A DNA stretch of 36,918 nt from Cyclospora cayetanensis (GCF_002999335.1 NW_020312226.1:1-36918), one strand, 5' to 3'; positions 21,621 through 32,794 are shown, numbered from the stretch's first letter. Made by a program: numbers and translations. Notes: generated from the letters alone by a model not told the origin.

Positions 21621-22791
21621 GAAGACGCAGAAAAATCGTTTCAGCTGGCGGATGGTGTCGTGAGTGATGTGGGTGCTCTTTCTGTGGAAATCGGCCTTCA
21701 AAGACGCTCTGGAGACCCCCGGAAACGTATTCGTGCCTCTGCCAGCAAGGCAGCTTTACTGCTGCCAAAGGGAAATGCACAGCACTTTTATCAGGGAGAA
21801 GCGCAACAGGCCATGCCCCTTCTTCTTCCACCAGCCTTGCTGCTTGCCGTTCGCCTCTCATGCCGCCTCCAGTCCACCCCAACAGAAAACAGCAACACAT
21901 CCCCACAGGAAGAACCATGTCTCCGAGAAAAACAAGCGGGTGCAGGAGAAATGCCCGAGTGGATGGGCAGAATGCCTGCAAAAGAGTCCTCTAGGCTTTT
22001 TGCTCAAGAGGGCGTGGCAAAGCACCCGCGGCTAGACGACACGCATATAACCCTCTCTGCGTTACAAGCTCCTGCGCGGAGGGGCTTTCTGCGCCATGTG
22101 TATACCCCTTCTGCCGCGTTTGAGGAGGCCTCCCAAGGAGCCTGCAGACCACCCTCTGTGGAGTATGCATGCCCTCCTTGCTCCTTTCTCCTCTCTCAAG
22201 TGACTCGGCCTGCATTCTACGAGACAGCGAGTGCTTGCAAGCGCCTGCTTCCACAAACTGCGTGCTGCACAGCTGACGGCCTTCACCTGCGACACGGTAA
22301 CAGGCAAGCAAGGCTGATGGAAAACTTCTTGCGTCTGCAAAGATGCACGCCTCATGAATTGCGCAGCTGCGCACACACCATCGCCTCCTCAACCACAAGA
22401 CCTTCCCAGGGAGGGTCTCCCCGCAAGTGCCATTTTACTCCCGCCTTCCCCCCTCGAACGCAGCTTTCCAGCCGTCCTTCGGCGTAGACGTCTCCAAGAG
22501 TGGTGGGGGGAAGGTTATATTCGCACCGTTTTCGCTGCCCCCTCCTCTCAGCACGCAGCTCCACAAACCCCACAACGAGGGGGGAACAAAGGGCGCTCGC
22601 CGACGTCTGTCTGGCTAGCGAACTGCATGCGAGAGGCCGTGAACGTGACAAGGCACTGCGATGCCTTCCAGGTTGTCTATGGAAAGAGGGGAAGATACGC
22701 CACGGAGGGGGCTTTCTCAGAGCTTTCAAAACAGCCCTGCGCAAAAGGGCTTGACGTAACGAGGAAGCTACATGCATTTTCTTGTAGGTAG
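21621..22791 (+). CDS. Possible unidentified protein-coding exons
   Basis: A plus-strand frame opens after an acceptor-like CACATAG (21618) and runs without a stop to 22487. It has ordinary mixed composition (for example HVYTPSAAFEEASQGACRPP and MENFLRLQRCTPHELRSC). An overlapping frame at 22354-22791, beginning at an ATG, also looks coding in its second half (VWLANCMREAVNVTRHCDAF, then QVVYGKRGRYATEGAFSEL). A spliced gene using the first frame and then the second is possible, but I could not find a good donor/acceptor pair. No family is recognised. It may belong to the Q-rich gene upstream or stand alone. Confidence 0.3.
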
Positions 22792-23379
22792 CCGCATACG
22801 GGGGAGCTCACGAAGCGCACTGCACCCCCTCAAAGAAGCAGTAGAGCTTTCTAAAGCTTCTAAAACGGCAACAGATGGCAAGCGTCTCCGCGTGGCAGAC
22901 TAGCAGCACTAACGCTCGTAGAAAATAACGCGCAGCAGGTCAAATCATCGACCGATCTCGACAGCAGGAGCAGCAGCACCAACAACAGCACCCAGCGTAC
23001 GAGGAGCAAGCTAAGCAAAGCTAAATAAGTCCTTTGCGGCCTTCCTCGAGAAAGAAGGAGAAGGAGGCTCCTGCTGCAGTCTACAAGGGCCAGCTCGGCC
23101 GTTTTCTTTGACAGCTGCAGCTCGGTCGGTGGCTTCCCTTTACCTATACTTCCAGTGTCGTTGCCTCAACAGCCAATACCTCTCGTTTGCCGCAACAGCC
23201 GCAAGAGCGGCGGATTGCAGCGGCAACAGCAACAGCCTCGCACCCGCTACGCAGTCGGAATCTGCCAACCCTCGCGAGGGCAGCACCACCAGCGCTTGCA
23301 AGGTAGAGAAAGCTCTGCAGCAGCAAAGCGCCCACGCCGCACCTTGCAGCGTGGGCGGTTCGCTGCGTGTGGGGCCCCT

Positions 23380-26300
23380 TCACTGAAATTTTTCATCCGT
23401 AAAATACTCCTCGTCGAAGCTGTACAGACGAACATAGCCGTCTTCGCCCCCCGAGGCGTATCCACTGCCATCTGGACGCCATGCCAAAGTGTGCAAAGGG
23501 CCGAAGTGCCCTTTGCAGCTCGCAATCTCTTCGCCTCGTACAACATGGTAGAGCAAGGCTTCAAACTTGCCTTCCCCGCTTGCTGCACGAGGCAACATAC
23601 ACCCACAGACACGCAGTGCGCATGCACACACAACACACCCATGGAAAGCCTCCGCCACGTCTATAAGGCCACTTTTTCGCACGGATTTACACAGCACGTG
23701 CATGCGCTGTTTTTCCCCCACTCCCCCCAGAGGCGCCACCCTCCCTTCAAGACGCTGCTGCTCTGTCTGTCTGTTTGTCTGTCTTGGAATGCCGCTCCAT
23801 AGCACGAACAAAACTACCAATATACATCTCCTTCCCGTCCCCCCTTTCTTCCCCTCTCGCCCTTAAAAAAGCGCTCACGAGCACGCAAAACGGATGCCAT
23901 CAGACAGAAAACTCACCAGTGGTCGTGACATCCTCTGCCGCTTGACCACCCCCCATAAGGAGATGCATCTTCCTCTCTGGCCCCGCATGCGTCAACAACG
24001 GACTCAACGCGCAAGAATTGAGGGGTCTGTCTGTCGTGTATGTCTGAAGCCACAGAGACAGCAACAGCAGCGCAGAGGGCATTAAAGACCGTGACACAGA
24101 CAAAGCTCCAAGCCTCAGACAGTACACCCTTCCCACCAGAACGCCTTTCTCATCAAAACGCGGGGTTTTTCTGCGAAAAAACAAAACCTTCCTTACCTTT
24201 AAACACTCCCAATCCTTCGTAGACCACAGCTTTGCAGTGCCGTCAGAACAGGTCTGATGAGCGCAGCAGCAGACATTGAAAAACACACAGCGGCTTCCAC
24301 AAGCGCATGCAAAAGAACGCCCCTGCTGCTGCTGCAGCCGCTGCCGCCTCCCCAAAGGGAAGCCACACACACTCTGCTGCACCAACTGCCTAAGGAGTAG
24401 AGGCAGCATCTTCCCCACGCAAGCAAATGTGTATACACACACACACAGCACAACACACATACAAACACACACAGCACAACACACATATACACACACAGCA
24501 CAACACACATACACACACACACAGCACAACACACACACACACATGCAGAAGCAGCAGCAGCGGAAATCGCACCGTAAGCGCCAGCATCCTGTCAGCAGAG
24601 AAGCTCATGCACGTAATGAAAGCCTTGTGACCGCGCAGCTCATTGATATACTCTCCGTTGCTCGCATCCCACACCTAGAAGCAGCACAAACAGTAGCAGG
24701 AGCAGCAGCCGAGACGATAAAGGAGGCTTCTATACGGCTGCCAAAGAAACCAAAGACCTGTGGACTGCTCTGTTAAAGGAAAGCGGCTATCCTTCAACAG
24801 AGACAGCAATACGCATATATGTGTGTATGTATGTGTGTATGTAGGTGGGGAAGGAAGAAGGCAGCTGCTGCGTACGTAGCGAACTTTTCCGAAACAAAAA
24901 ACCGCTCACATCTGCCCAGCCCCCTTCCGCCCCCCTTTCCCTACGCAGTCTCCCCAGCAGTGTGTCGCCTCCCTCCCCTCTCCAGCCCAGAGAAGAGCTC
25001 TCCCAGTACCATAATATCGCCATTCTCGTGTGTAGAGACGATCGTTTCATCGAACGCTCCCCAATGCACTTGCGTGCAGCGAGCCGCAAAGTCATCTTGT
25101 ACCCACAGCCGCTTCGGAGTTTCCCCGTCCACCTGCAAAAAAAGCCGCATGAAAAGAAAATTCAACGCATCGGCTTTGCAACCCCCAACATATGACACAG
25201 CATGTGTGCAGCGACAACGCTGCATAAAAACTCGAGAAAAAAACGCCTCCACCTCCACTTTTTCCCCCTACTCCTCCCTCCCCCTCTCCCTCGAAGCGTC
25301 ACCCCACAGGCCTCCATCACTGCATTGTATCCACAATAAAAGCTTCTAAACAATTCCCCCTCACGCAAAAATCAAAAAAACAAAACTCGCACGCCTGTCA
25401 GGACGCTTGCGGGGAGGCGTTTCTTGACGCGAGACTCAGCAGCGGGCTGTAATGACGCAGGGAGTCAGTCAGTCTCTCTCAGTCTATCTCTATCTCTCTC
25501 TCAGGCTCTCTCTCTCAGTCTCTCTCTCTCTCTCTGTCTCTATCTCAGTCTCTATCTCAGTCTCTATCTCTCTCTCTCTCGCAGACTTTGTGAGACTCAC
25601 CTTCCAGACTTTGATTGACTTCACACTCTGTGCGCCAAAGTTTTCGTGTGCGACTACAAAACGCGTCTGCTGCGTGGGCATGCGGCACCACTCCACGAAT
25701 CTGCGTCACAATCCGAGTGAACGAGGAAGCCTTGTACCATGCAACACACTCCCGCGGAAAAATACCATCCTTTTAGTGTGGACCGATTTCTTCTGCGGAT
25801 CCGTGAGCACGTATGCGCCTCGTTAAACCCGCAAAAACACTGCTCGATATGCCCTTTTGGCATGCCAAAAAATTGCTCACTTGCAAGGCCCCTGCTCAGG
25901 TATCTCGTGCAACAGCGTTCCCGAGCAGACGTCGAAGATGAGCACCTTCTGGTCGGCTGAGGCAGCAATCAATCGCTTCGAGTCGAGAGTGCAGTCGCAC
26001 GACCAGACAACACCTTTTCCCACGTCGTATGTGCCTGAAAGGAGGACGACAGAGACGCAGCCTCGAACAAACAGATCGTCTTTAGAGGAAAAACCGCATT
26101 GCTGGCAAGTAGAGAGCTCTAGAAAAGAAGCCATCACCAACAAACAAACAGTCTCCATCCGAAGAGGCACACCATTGCCAACAAACAAATAGTCTCCATC
26201 CGAAGGGGCACACCATTGCCAACAAACAAACAGTCTCCATCCGAAGAGGCACACCATTGCCAACAAACAGATAGTCTCCATCCGAAGAGGCACACCATTG

Positions 26301-27120
26301 CCAACAAACAAACAGTCTCCATCCGAAGAGGCACACCATTGCCAACAAACAAATAGTCTCCATCCGAAGAGGCACACCATTGCCAACAAACAAATAGTCT
26401 CCATCCGAAGAGGCACACCATTGCCAACAAGTGAACATTGCACAAACTCGCATACATGCATGCATGTATGTACGTCTACAGAGAAGGCAGGCTAGGTAGA
26501 CGGGTGCAAGGACTGCAAGAGTCTTGGAAAAAGGACAGGAAGACAGAAGCCGTGCGAAAAGGAGAGACTGCCTCTTCCCCTGTAGTTCAATTGGTGCATG
26601 TAAGAAGAGCCAGAGGGATGCGCGAAGCTAGCGAGGGCAGCACGAGGTGATATATGTAAATATGCATCGAGACGTCGATCTGCTGCAGGAGTGTGGTTGC
26701 ATCGCAAGAGAGGGTGCTGGTGAGTGGGCGAGTGATGCGGGAGCAGGAGTGTGAAAAGAAAGAAGCTTGGAAGATGGAATCGGAAAGCACGGCTGCCTTG
26801 CGAGGCAGAACAGGGATCTTCAGGAGCGCAAGCCGATTGAGGCAAACGAACGCTTGGACTGGAGAGTGGGAAATGAATTTGTGAAAAACGCGAGGATAGT
26901 GTTTTTGCGAAGGAACCGACGCAGTGGCAGCGTTTTTCTCTGCCGTTTTTGGATCATACGCTGCACTACAGTGCCTGCTGGGTAGGTTGAAGTCGGCGAA
27001 GAATGCAGGAAATTTCTGTGCTGAAGGGCTGCTGGAGCTGCCCCTTCCCCGCGGAAGTTGCATGACGTACCAATGCGTCTGCCATCCTCGGTACGCCAGA
27101 GAGACAAATTCGCATCCTGA

Positions 27121-27158
<38 letters not shown>

Positions 27159-27610
27159 GGCATCAGAAACATGGGGTGATGGCAAGGAAAGGAGAGGGAG
27201 GGAGATCAGGTGGGAGAGAAGGAAGGAAGAGAGGGAGGTGGAAAGATTGTGTTGCATCTGCTCTTGGTAGGGTGCTGCTGCTGGTGGAGGAAGAGGCGTT
27301 TGTAGAAGCAACAAGCTCGCTGCGGCTGCTACTGCGCTGAGGAGGCTTCATCGATGCCTCCTGCATCGAGCGAGGCCCCTTTTCGAGTCTGCTTGCGCGC
27401 AGAGCAGAGGCGGGGAAGGAAAGAAGGGGTGAAAAAGGCAGCAGCAGCAGCAGCAGCACTGTTCGTCGCTGCTTAGGGTGTCGGAGGGGTCGTCGAGGTG
27501 GAAGTGCGCATCCCTCCTACCTTGCCGCAAGTAAACATGATATCGCCATCACGATTGAACTGAACCCATGTTAGGGGCCTGTCGTGGCCTTGCAGCAGAA
27601 GGGGATACAT
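23380..27610 (-). CDS. EIF3I: eIF3 subunit i (TRIP-1), WD40 translation initiation factor
   Basis: eIF3i is a seven-bladed WD40 propeller that binds the eIF3b/eIF3g module and helps 48S scanning in the cytoplasm. Nine minus-strand exons join in phase: 27610-27521, 27116-27071, 26034-25881, 25700-25601, 25132-25010, 24674-24573, 24253-24197, 24043-23917 and 23582-23380, giving 333 aa against 325 in human. The N-terminus [14 protein letters not shown] mirrors MKPILLQGHERSIT of animals. Other family hallmarks are [14 protein letters not shown] (residues 46-59), [15 protein letters not shown] (165-179), CSDGTAKLW (207-215), the signature [12 protein letters not shown] (255-266), GKFEALLYH after it, and the last blade [15 protein letters not shown] and [13 protein letters not shown]. 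No in-frame ATG lies upstream of 27610 in its open frame, only a GCT-encoded Ala run. Introns 2, 4 and 6 carry different repeats. It is divergent from Yip1 across about 0.9 kb. Confidence 0.97.
24425..24545. repeat. CACACAGCACAACACACATA repeat in eIF3i intron 6
   Basis: A CA-rich block of roughly 22-25 bases (CAACACACATAC joined to ACACACACAGCA) recurs about four times within the intron between exons 6 and 7 of eIF3i. Confidence 0.9.
24807..24845. repeat. TATG microsatellite in eIF3i intron 5
   Basis: CATATATGTGTGTATGTATG-type simple repeat of about 40 bases inside the intron between exons 5 and 6. Confidence 0.85.
25465..25583. repeat. CT-rich microsatellite in eIF3i intron 4
   Basis: CTCTCTCAGTCTCTATCTCAG-type repeat lying close to the exon 4 donor of this minus-strand gene, so the transcript contains GA-rich RNA here. 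Confidence 0.9.
26131..26430. repeat. 41-bp minisatellite in eIF3i intron 2, about 7 copies
   Basis: Units run from CAACAAACAAATAGTCTCCA through TCCGAAGAGGCACACCATTGC, 41 bases each, almost identical (AAATAG alternates with AAACAG, and once with ACAGATAG). All three minus-strand frames are open through the array. One of them is in frame with eIF3i exon 3. Confidence 0.97.
27123..27158. repeat. CAG repeat in eIF3i intron 1
   Basis: About twelve CAG units sit immediately before the acceptor of exon 2 on the minus strand. There they read as CTG and supply the pyrimidine/G tract ahead of CTCAG. Confidence 0.9.
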
Positions 27611-27819
27611 CTTCTCTCTGGAACGTGCTGCTGCAGCAGCAGCAGCAGCAGCAGCGGCAGCAGCAGCGGCAGCGGCAGCAGCAGGATAGGGAGGCAAGGC
27701 CCTTAGGTCCAGGAAAAAGGTGCAAGATGATCATAAAAATGCCGTATTTCCGCTGTTGGACAGCCTCTGCATGCAAAATCCCTCTTGTGGGGTCCCCAGC
27801 AGCAAGCCCTAAAGCAGCA

Positions 27820-27850
<31 letters not shown>

Positions 27851-28527
27851 TAGGCCTGTGCCGGCTGCTGCTGCTGCTGCTGGTCGTATTGCAGACAGGT
27901 GAAGGGTGGATGGAGCTTTTCAGCAAGTTGGGCTGCCTCTTTGATCTGGCGCTTAAGTATGTCTGTTTTATCATTCTACGGTTCCTCTTTCTGCTCTAGT
28001 GACTGTCTAACTGAGCCAAGGAGCGAACCTTCCTCAGCTGCGGACTGCAGTGGTGCAGCTGCAGCCGCATATATGCAACACTACCGCCGACAGGAAGCGC
28101 AAAAGCAGCCGCAAAGGAGGGCTCCGCAGCGAGAAAAAAGGAACTCTTTGACTCAAACTTCTCAAGAAGCTCCTAAGACACCCTCGATCCGACGCTGCTG
28201 CAGCTCCAGTGAAGGCGTTTGATTCGCATCGCACGCAGCACGACACCCCAACAACTGCAACAGCGACAGCAGTATCAGGTCCGACGCCGGAGGCAACAAT
28301 ATCTCTTTTTCAACGCAGGCAACAGTACAGCACTTCTTCCGAGCGAGGGAGGCGGGAGGGAGGGGGAGGCTGCACACCTCGCAGCTTCCCGAGACAGAGA
28401 GAGAGAGAGCAGACAGCTGTCTTCGCACAGAGCTGGCCTTCTCGTTTCTGCATGCATTGCTGCTGCAGCTGATGCCGCTACGGCTTTGACTGCGTCAGAA
28501 GGCAGGCTGCAGCTGACAAAAATACAA
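27611..28527. promoter_or_regulatory. Divergent intergenic region, eIF3i / Yip1
   Basis: About 0.9 kb separates the eIF3i and Yip1 start codons, so both promoters must lie here unless extra 5' exons exist. CAG/CGG tracts occur at 27630-27684 and 27812-27850. The Yip1 frame is open upstream of its first ATG as far as 28219, with Gln/Arg-rich sequence. I see no clear promoter motif. Confidence 0.5.
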
Positions 28528-31500
28528 ATGGCAGAGGGGCCACAAATGAGGCGTCGCTACGCCGATCCTCAGGGAGGAAGCTTCCAGCCTCGCAAAGCTA
28601 CAACGGAAGCGGCAGACACACAGTCATTGCAGCAGCAGCAGCAGCCACTGGGGCAGCAGCAGCAGCAGCAGGCTCCAGAGCATCGAGCGCAATACACGGG
28701 GGATGCTGCTGCATCAGCGCATCCGCAGGGAGAAGAGGATTACCCACGTCAACAGCATCAGATATATAAATCACAACACCAGTCGTACCAGCCTCCTCAT
28801 CATCAGCATATACCTTATGCAATGCATCAGCAGCAGCAGCAACAGCAGCAAAGGCAACAGCAGTACGAGCTCCCTCGGCAGCAACGGCAACAGCAGTACG
28901 AGCTTCCTCAGCAGCAACGGCAACAGCAGTACGAGCTCCCTCGGCAGCAACGGCAACAGCAGTACGAGCTTCCTCAGCAGCAACGGCAACATCAGTACGA
29001 GCTTCCTCAGCAGCAACGGCAACAGCAGTACGAGCTTCCTCAGCAGCAACGGCAACAGCAGTATGAGCTTCCTCAACAGCAACGGCAACAGCAGTATGAG
29101 CTTCCTCAGCAGCAGCCTCAACAGCAGTACGAGCTTCCTCAGCAGCTTCCTCAGCAGCAACGGCAACAGCAGTACGAGCTTCCTCAGCAGCAGCCTCAGC
29201 AGCAACGGCAACAGCAGTACGAGCTTCCTCAGCAGCAGCCTCAGCAGCAACGGCAACAGCAGTACGAGCTTTCTCAGCAGCTTCCTCAGCAGCAGCAACG
29301 GCAACAGCAGTATGAGCAGCCTCAGCAGCATCAGCAGCAGCTTCCTCAGCAGCAGCCTGTGCCGCCGTATGGAAAAGGGTCTGAGAGTCTACAGGGGTCT
29401 TTAACATCGTACAACGCGCATCTGCAGAGACACTCACAGGGAGTTAGCTCTCAGCAGCAGCAGCAAGCCAGTTACAATGGAACGGCGTTAGCGAGTGGCA
29501 GACTGGGGGGTGCTGCACATGCGAGGGGTACTCCTGTATGGCCTCCTGGTATGCCTTTGGAAAAGCCTGGCGTTTCGGGGGAATACTTTGAAGAGAGGCA
29601 GGTGAGTTGGGTAGGAGGCGGCTGCTGCGCTGTGCTAGAAGGCTGTTGTGAGTCGTCTTGCCTCCGTAGAGTTGCGTGGAGCTAGCGAGGTAGCTAGCGA
29701 GGTAGCTAGCGAGGTAGCTAGTAGCTAGCGAGGTAGCTCGTAGCTAGCGAGGTAGCTAGCGAGGTAGCTAGCGAGGTAGCTGGTAGCTAGCGAGGTAGCT
29801 AGCGAGGTAGCTAGCGAGGTAGCTGGTAGCTAGCGAGGTAGCTAGCGAGGTAGCTAGCGAGGTAGCTGGTAGCTAGCGAGGTAGCTAGCGAGGTAGCTAG
29901 CTCGTAGCTCGTAGCTAGCGTTCGTTTCTGTGGCACTTTGAACGAATGTTTTTTAGGGAGGTGTGCGTCATCCTGGTGCTCCTATGGGGGCGGCTTTTCC
30001 TGGCTCGCATTGTTTAAGAGCGGCGGAGGGAAATTTTAACGCTTTAGGTGCTTTCCCAGGGGGAACCCCCTTGGTACTGCCTGAGGGGCAGTTGACTGGC
30101 GAGATGCAGCGCATGCAGGAGGCTGCCAGCCTTCCTGCTGGTGGGGCGTTCTCCTTCATGAACTTGACGCGGCTTTTTTCTTTTTCCCAGCAACGGGGAG
30201 AAGCTGTCAGCGGCGCAGCGGCTGTAGCAGGTGCAGCAGCGGCGGCGTCGCAGGATGACTCCGAAGATCCCTTCGACAGCGAACCTCCCCTGCTAGAAGG
30301 TAGAAACAAGCGCTGAGGCTTTCCTTTGGGGGGAAAAGCGAAAGCGTGTTAACCTCGCCAGCCTCGCAACATAGCTAGTCGCATGTACAGCCGTCCCTTC
30401 TTCCTCAGTAGCATGGCTAGCAGTCGCACAGCAGGCGTTCGGCTTGTGGTCGCGCGATGTGCTTGCAGAGCTGGGAATACACCCCGCAGACATTTGGAGT
30501 CGTACAAAGGCGGTACTGCTTTTCAGCAAGTGAGGCGGCAGGCAGCTAGAAGAGCAGCGTTAGGGGGGTCAGAGCACAAATGAGCGTATTTCACTCTTGG
30601 AGGATCTACGAGAACCTCGGCGATCCAGAGGACGCCTGCAGACTGGTGGCTCCTGCACGTTTTCCTCGAGATAAGCGCTTGCGATTTTGGCCGTGCAAAG
30701 GGGTGTCTCTGGAATGTTTGTGTGAGGCTTTGCAAGGTGTTTGTAGTGTCTGTCTGTGTTGGTGTGTCTGTGGGGGGAATGCTTCAGAGCAGATCACGAT
30801 CTGCTTGCCGACAGTGATTTGTGCGGTCCCATGTTGATTGCCATAGTTCTCGCCGTCCTCCTTTTCCTCGTGAGCAAATCTCGATGCTTTTGCTGCTGCT
30901 GTTTTTTGCTGCTGGCAGAGCTCGAGTTTGGTGGCAGTGTGTCTTCTGCAGGAAAGGGGGGAGAAAAAGGCGGATTTTAGCTGGCGTTGAACGGGGAGGG
31001 GGGAGGGGGCGTCTTGTGGTGCTGGGCGCATTTTTGTTCGTGGAGAAGGGGGGGGGGGAGGTGAAGGCAGGAATGTTGATTGTGGCTCTCTATCTATTTT
31101 TTAGGCTGGGAAGGCTTCATTTGGGTGTCTTTACGGCATGAGCATCATCGGCTCCCTCTCGACGTATTTGCTGCTGAACCTCATGTCGCGGGTAGGGGCT
31201 TTTTTCGAGGGGATGCTTCTAAGGCTAAAGCTGTCGATACACTGGGCATATTCTGCCCTCCCTAAAGGCACGCCTCGCTGCACGCAGGCAGGCAGGCAGA
31301 AGGGGTGGATTAGACGTGGAGGGAGAGGGGGGTTGTGGGGGAAGGGGGCAGTCCAGGAGGACAGAACAGGGGCAGATAGGGGGATATACCTTTTTGACAT
31401 GTGTGTGTATGTGTCTGTCTATGTGTGTGTGTCTGTCTGTGTGTGTGTGTGTTGCGGGCTTCTTGCGCTACAGGGTGAAGGCGTGGATCTGTATCGCACG

Positions 31501-32104
31501 GCATCCATTTTAGGATACTCTTTGATACCAGTCGCTGCTGCAGCATTTGCTGCGCTCTTCTTGGAGAGTAGGCCCCTCCTGCGGCTTGCGAGTGCTGCAC
31601 TCGGTGTGGCGTGGGCAACCTTTACTGCTTCTTCCTTCTTCGAATCGGTACGAACTGCCTCTCGTTAGGGAGCAGCCGGGCTGGGGGGGAAAAATCCTCC
31701 CTCTCATCACTCTTTCCTCTCTTTTCAAAAGCACAGCAAAAATTTGTCTCGACAATGGCAAGGGTGGATTTGGGGAGGGGAGAGGAGGGTAGGAGAGGTG
31801 TGTGTTTGTGGGCGGACTGACTGTCAGTACCCCCGCGCTTGTGTTGAAGCGTGCCTCTTTTGAAGCCACGTTCGGAGAGGACGCTGAGTGTAATGCAGAT
31901 GCTAATGCCAGTGCGTTCTGAAGTGCGTGGAATGGCTAGCCACGCCTCCTTCCTCGCAAACAATGCGGGAGTTCGCGGCTCTCTATTGCTGCTGTCGACG
32001 GTGTTTCTCCCCCGCAGGCACTTCGCTTGGAGGAGCAGCGCTTCTTGGTTGGCTACCCCATCTTCCTGCTGTACGCCTCTTTTACGATCCTCACACTCTT
32101 CTAA
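28528..32104 (+). CDS. YIP1: Yip1/YIPF5-family ER-Golgi membrane protein with long Gln/Tyr-repeat N-terminus
   Basis: Yip1 proteins are five-pass membrane proteins of the ER exit sites and early Golgi that bind Rab GTPases and Yif1 and support COPII traffic. Seven exons join in phase: 28528-29601, 29957-30299, 30469-30529, 30788-30869, 31105-31191, 31474-31647 and 32018-32104, about 635 aa against about 257 in human YIPF5. The conserved core starts with DSEPPLLEELGIHPADIW (residues about 465-482), then SDLCGPM, AGKASFGCLYG, LLLNLMSR, ASILGYSLIP, a GVAWATFTAS helix and the C-terminal FLVGYPIFLLYASFTILTLF. This matches YIPF5 segment by segment, with five hydrophobic helices. The N-terminal 360 residues are mostly QQQRQQQYELP repeats, a swollen version of the Gln/Tyr/Pro-rich tail seen in animals. 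The ATG at 28528 is the first clear in-frame one. The frame is open upstream, so an earlier exon is possible. Confidence 0.95.
28830..29360 (+). repeat. 33-bp coding repeat in Yip1 exon 1 (QQQRQQQYELP)
   Basis: About 13 copies of an 11-codon unit. Early copies vary by Q/R at the first position; later ones insert an extra QLP or QQP step, and the last ones read YELS and YEQP. Copies are nearly identical at the DNA level, including silent positions (TACGAGCTTCCT), so the array is young or homogenised. Confidence 0.95.
29690..29920. repeat. 12-bp GCTAGCGAGGTA array in Yip1 intron 1
   Basis: GCTAGCGAGGTA repeats about 18 times with periodic GGTAGCTG and CGTAGCTC insertions, filling most of the intron 29602-29956. 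Each unit contains the palindrome GCTAGC. Confidence 0.95.
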
Positions 32105-32195
32105 GTGGCCCTTTTAGCTCACCAGAAAAGGGGGACCTCGTGGCGTTGTTGGAAACAGCAGAAGGCGATCACAGGAGCTGCTCAACCCTAACGCT

Positions 32196-32233
<38 letters not shown>
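32196..32233. repeat. AC dinucleotide repeat
   Basis: About 18 uninterrupted AC units, 90 bases beyond the Yip1 stop codon, probably in its 3' untranslated region. Confidence 0.95.
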
Positions 32234-32235
<2 letters not shown>

Positions 32236-32754
32236 GCCACCAACCTCGCTTTTTTCTCGAAGGCTTTGCAAAAAAGAGAGCTTCTTTCTACATTACGCCT
32301 CCTGCGGCGCATGGATGGACTTTGCTGCGCGCTAGCGGCATTCAGGGGGTGCTCTTCTCACGCTCTCTCCCCTCTCCGCGAAGTCTTCTTCTAGCCTTCC
32401 TACGCAACCCATAGAGAGAGAGAGAAAAGTTTTCCCCCCTTCCCCCTCCCTCCCACCACTATATAGTTACCACATAGGTGCAGACTCCGCAAGGAGGGGC
32501 CGTCTCTCAGAGAGAGGACAATCTCCGCAAAAGACACTCAGTGCGCCATTGTTGCTTGATCCCTAGTGTGGTATGCGCTTTCGGTAGAGAGGACTGCCCG
32601 ACGGAGACCTCTTAGGGAAGGGGGGAGGAAGGGGGCGTGTGTGGCAGAGGTGATGTGTCTCCTAAAGCTGCTGCAGGCTGGCAGAGAGAAGGGGGGGGAG
32701 GGGGGACTGCCTCTGCCGGAGGACGCGTGGCGGGTTGTGCGTGTGCGTGTGCTT

Positions 32755-32794
32755 GAGCTAGCGAAAAGGACTGCGCAGTCTTTTTCGCTAGCTC
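32755..32794. repeat. 40-bp near-perfect palindrome
   Basis: Left arm GAGCTAGCGAAAAGGACTGC and right arm GCAGTCTTTTTCGCTAGCTC are complementary at 19 of 20 positions with no loop. The one mismatch is G opposite T, which would be a G-U pair in RNA. It lies between two convergent genes. Confidence 0.95.

Larger units (their letters stand above)
19679..23379. other. Repeat-rich region between the Q-rich gene and eIF3i
   Basis: This 3.7-kb stretch holds pyrimidine-rich sequence with GGGCCC motifs (19.9-20.9 kb), the CT/GA hairpin, an AC repeat, a GCATGCAC repeat and the coding candidate at 21621-22791. A Q-rich open stretch near 22935-23020 (GQIIDRSRQQEQQHQQQHPA) could be one more exon, but nothing ties it to a gene. 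Confidence 0.4.

Noticed and set aside
26575..26650. tRNA-like D-arm (TAGTTCAATTGGT)
   Set aside because: No T-arm GTTCRANYC motif or acceptor-stem pairing follows within tRNA distance. It lies inside an eIF3i intron.
27608..27697. Alanine-rich N-terminal extension of eIF3i
   Set aside because: The frame is open upstream, but there is no ATG in it. The ATG at 27610 aligns exactly with the family N-terminus, so the GCT run is 5' untranslated.
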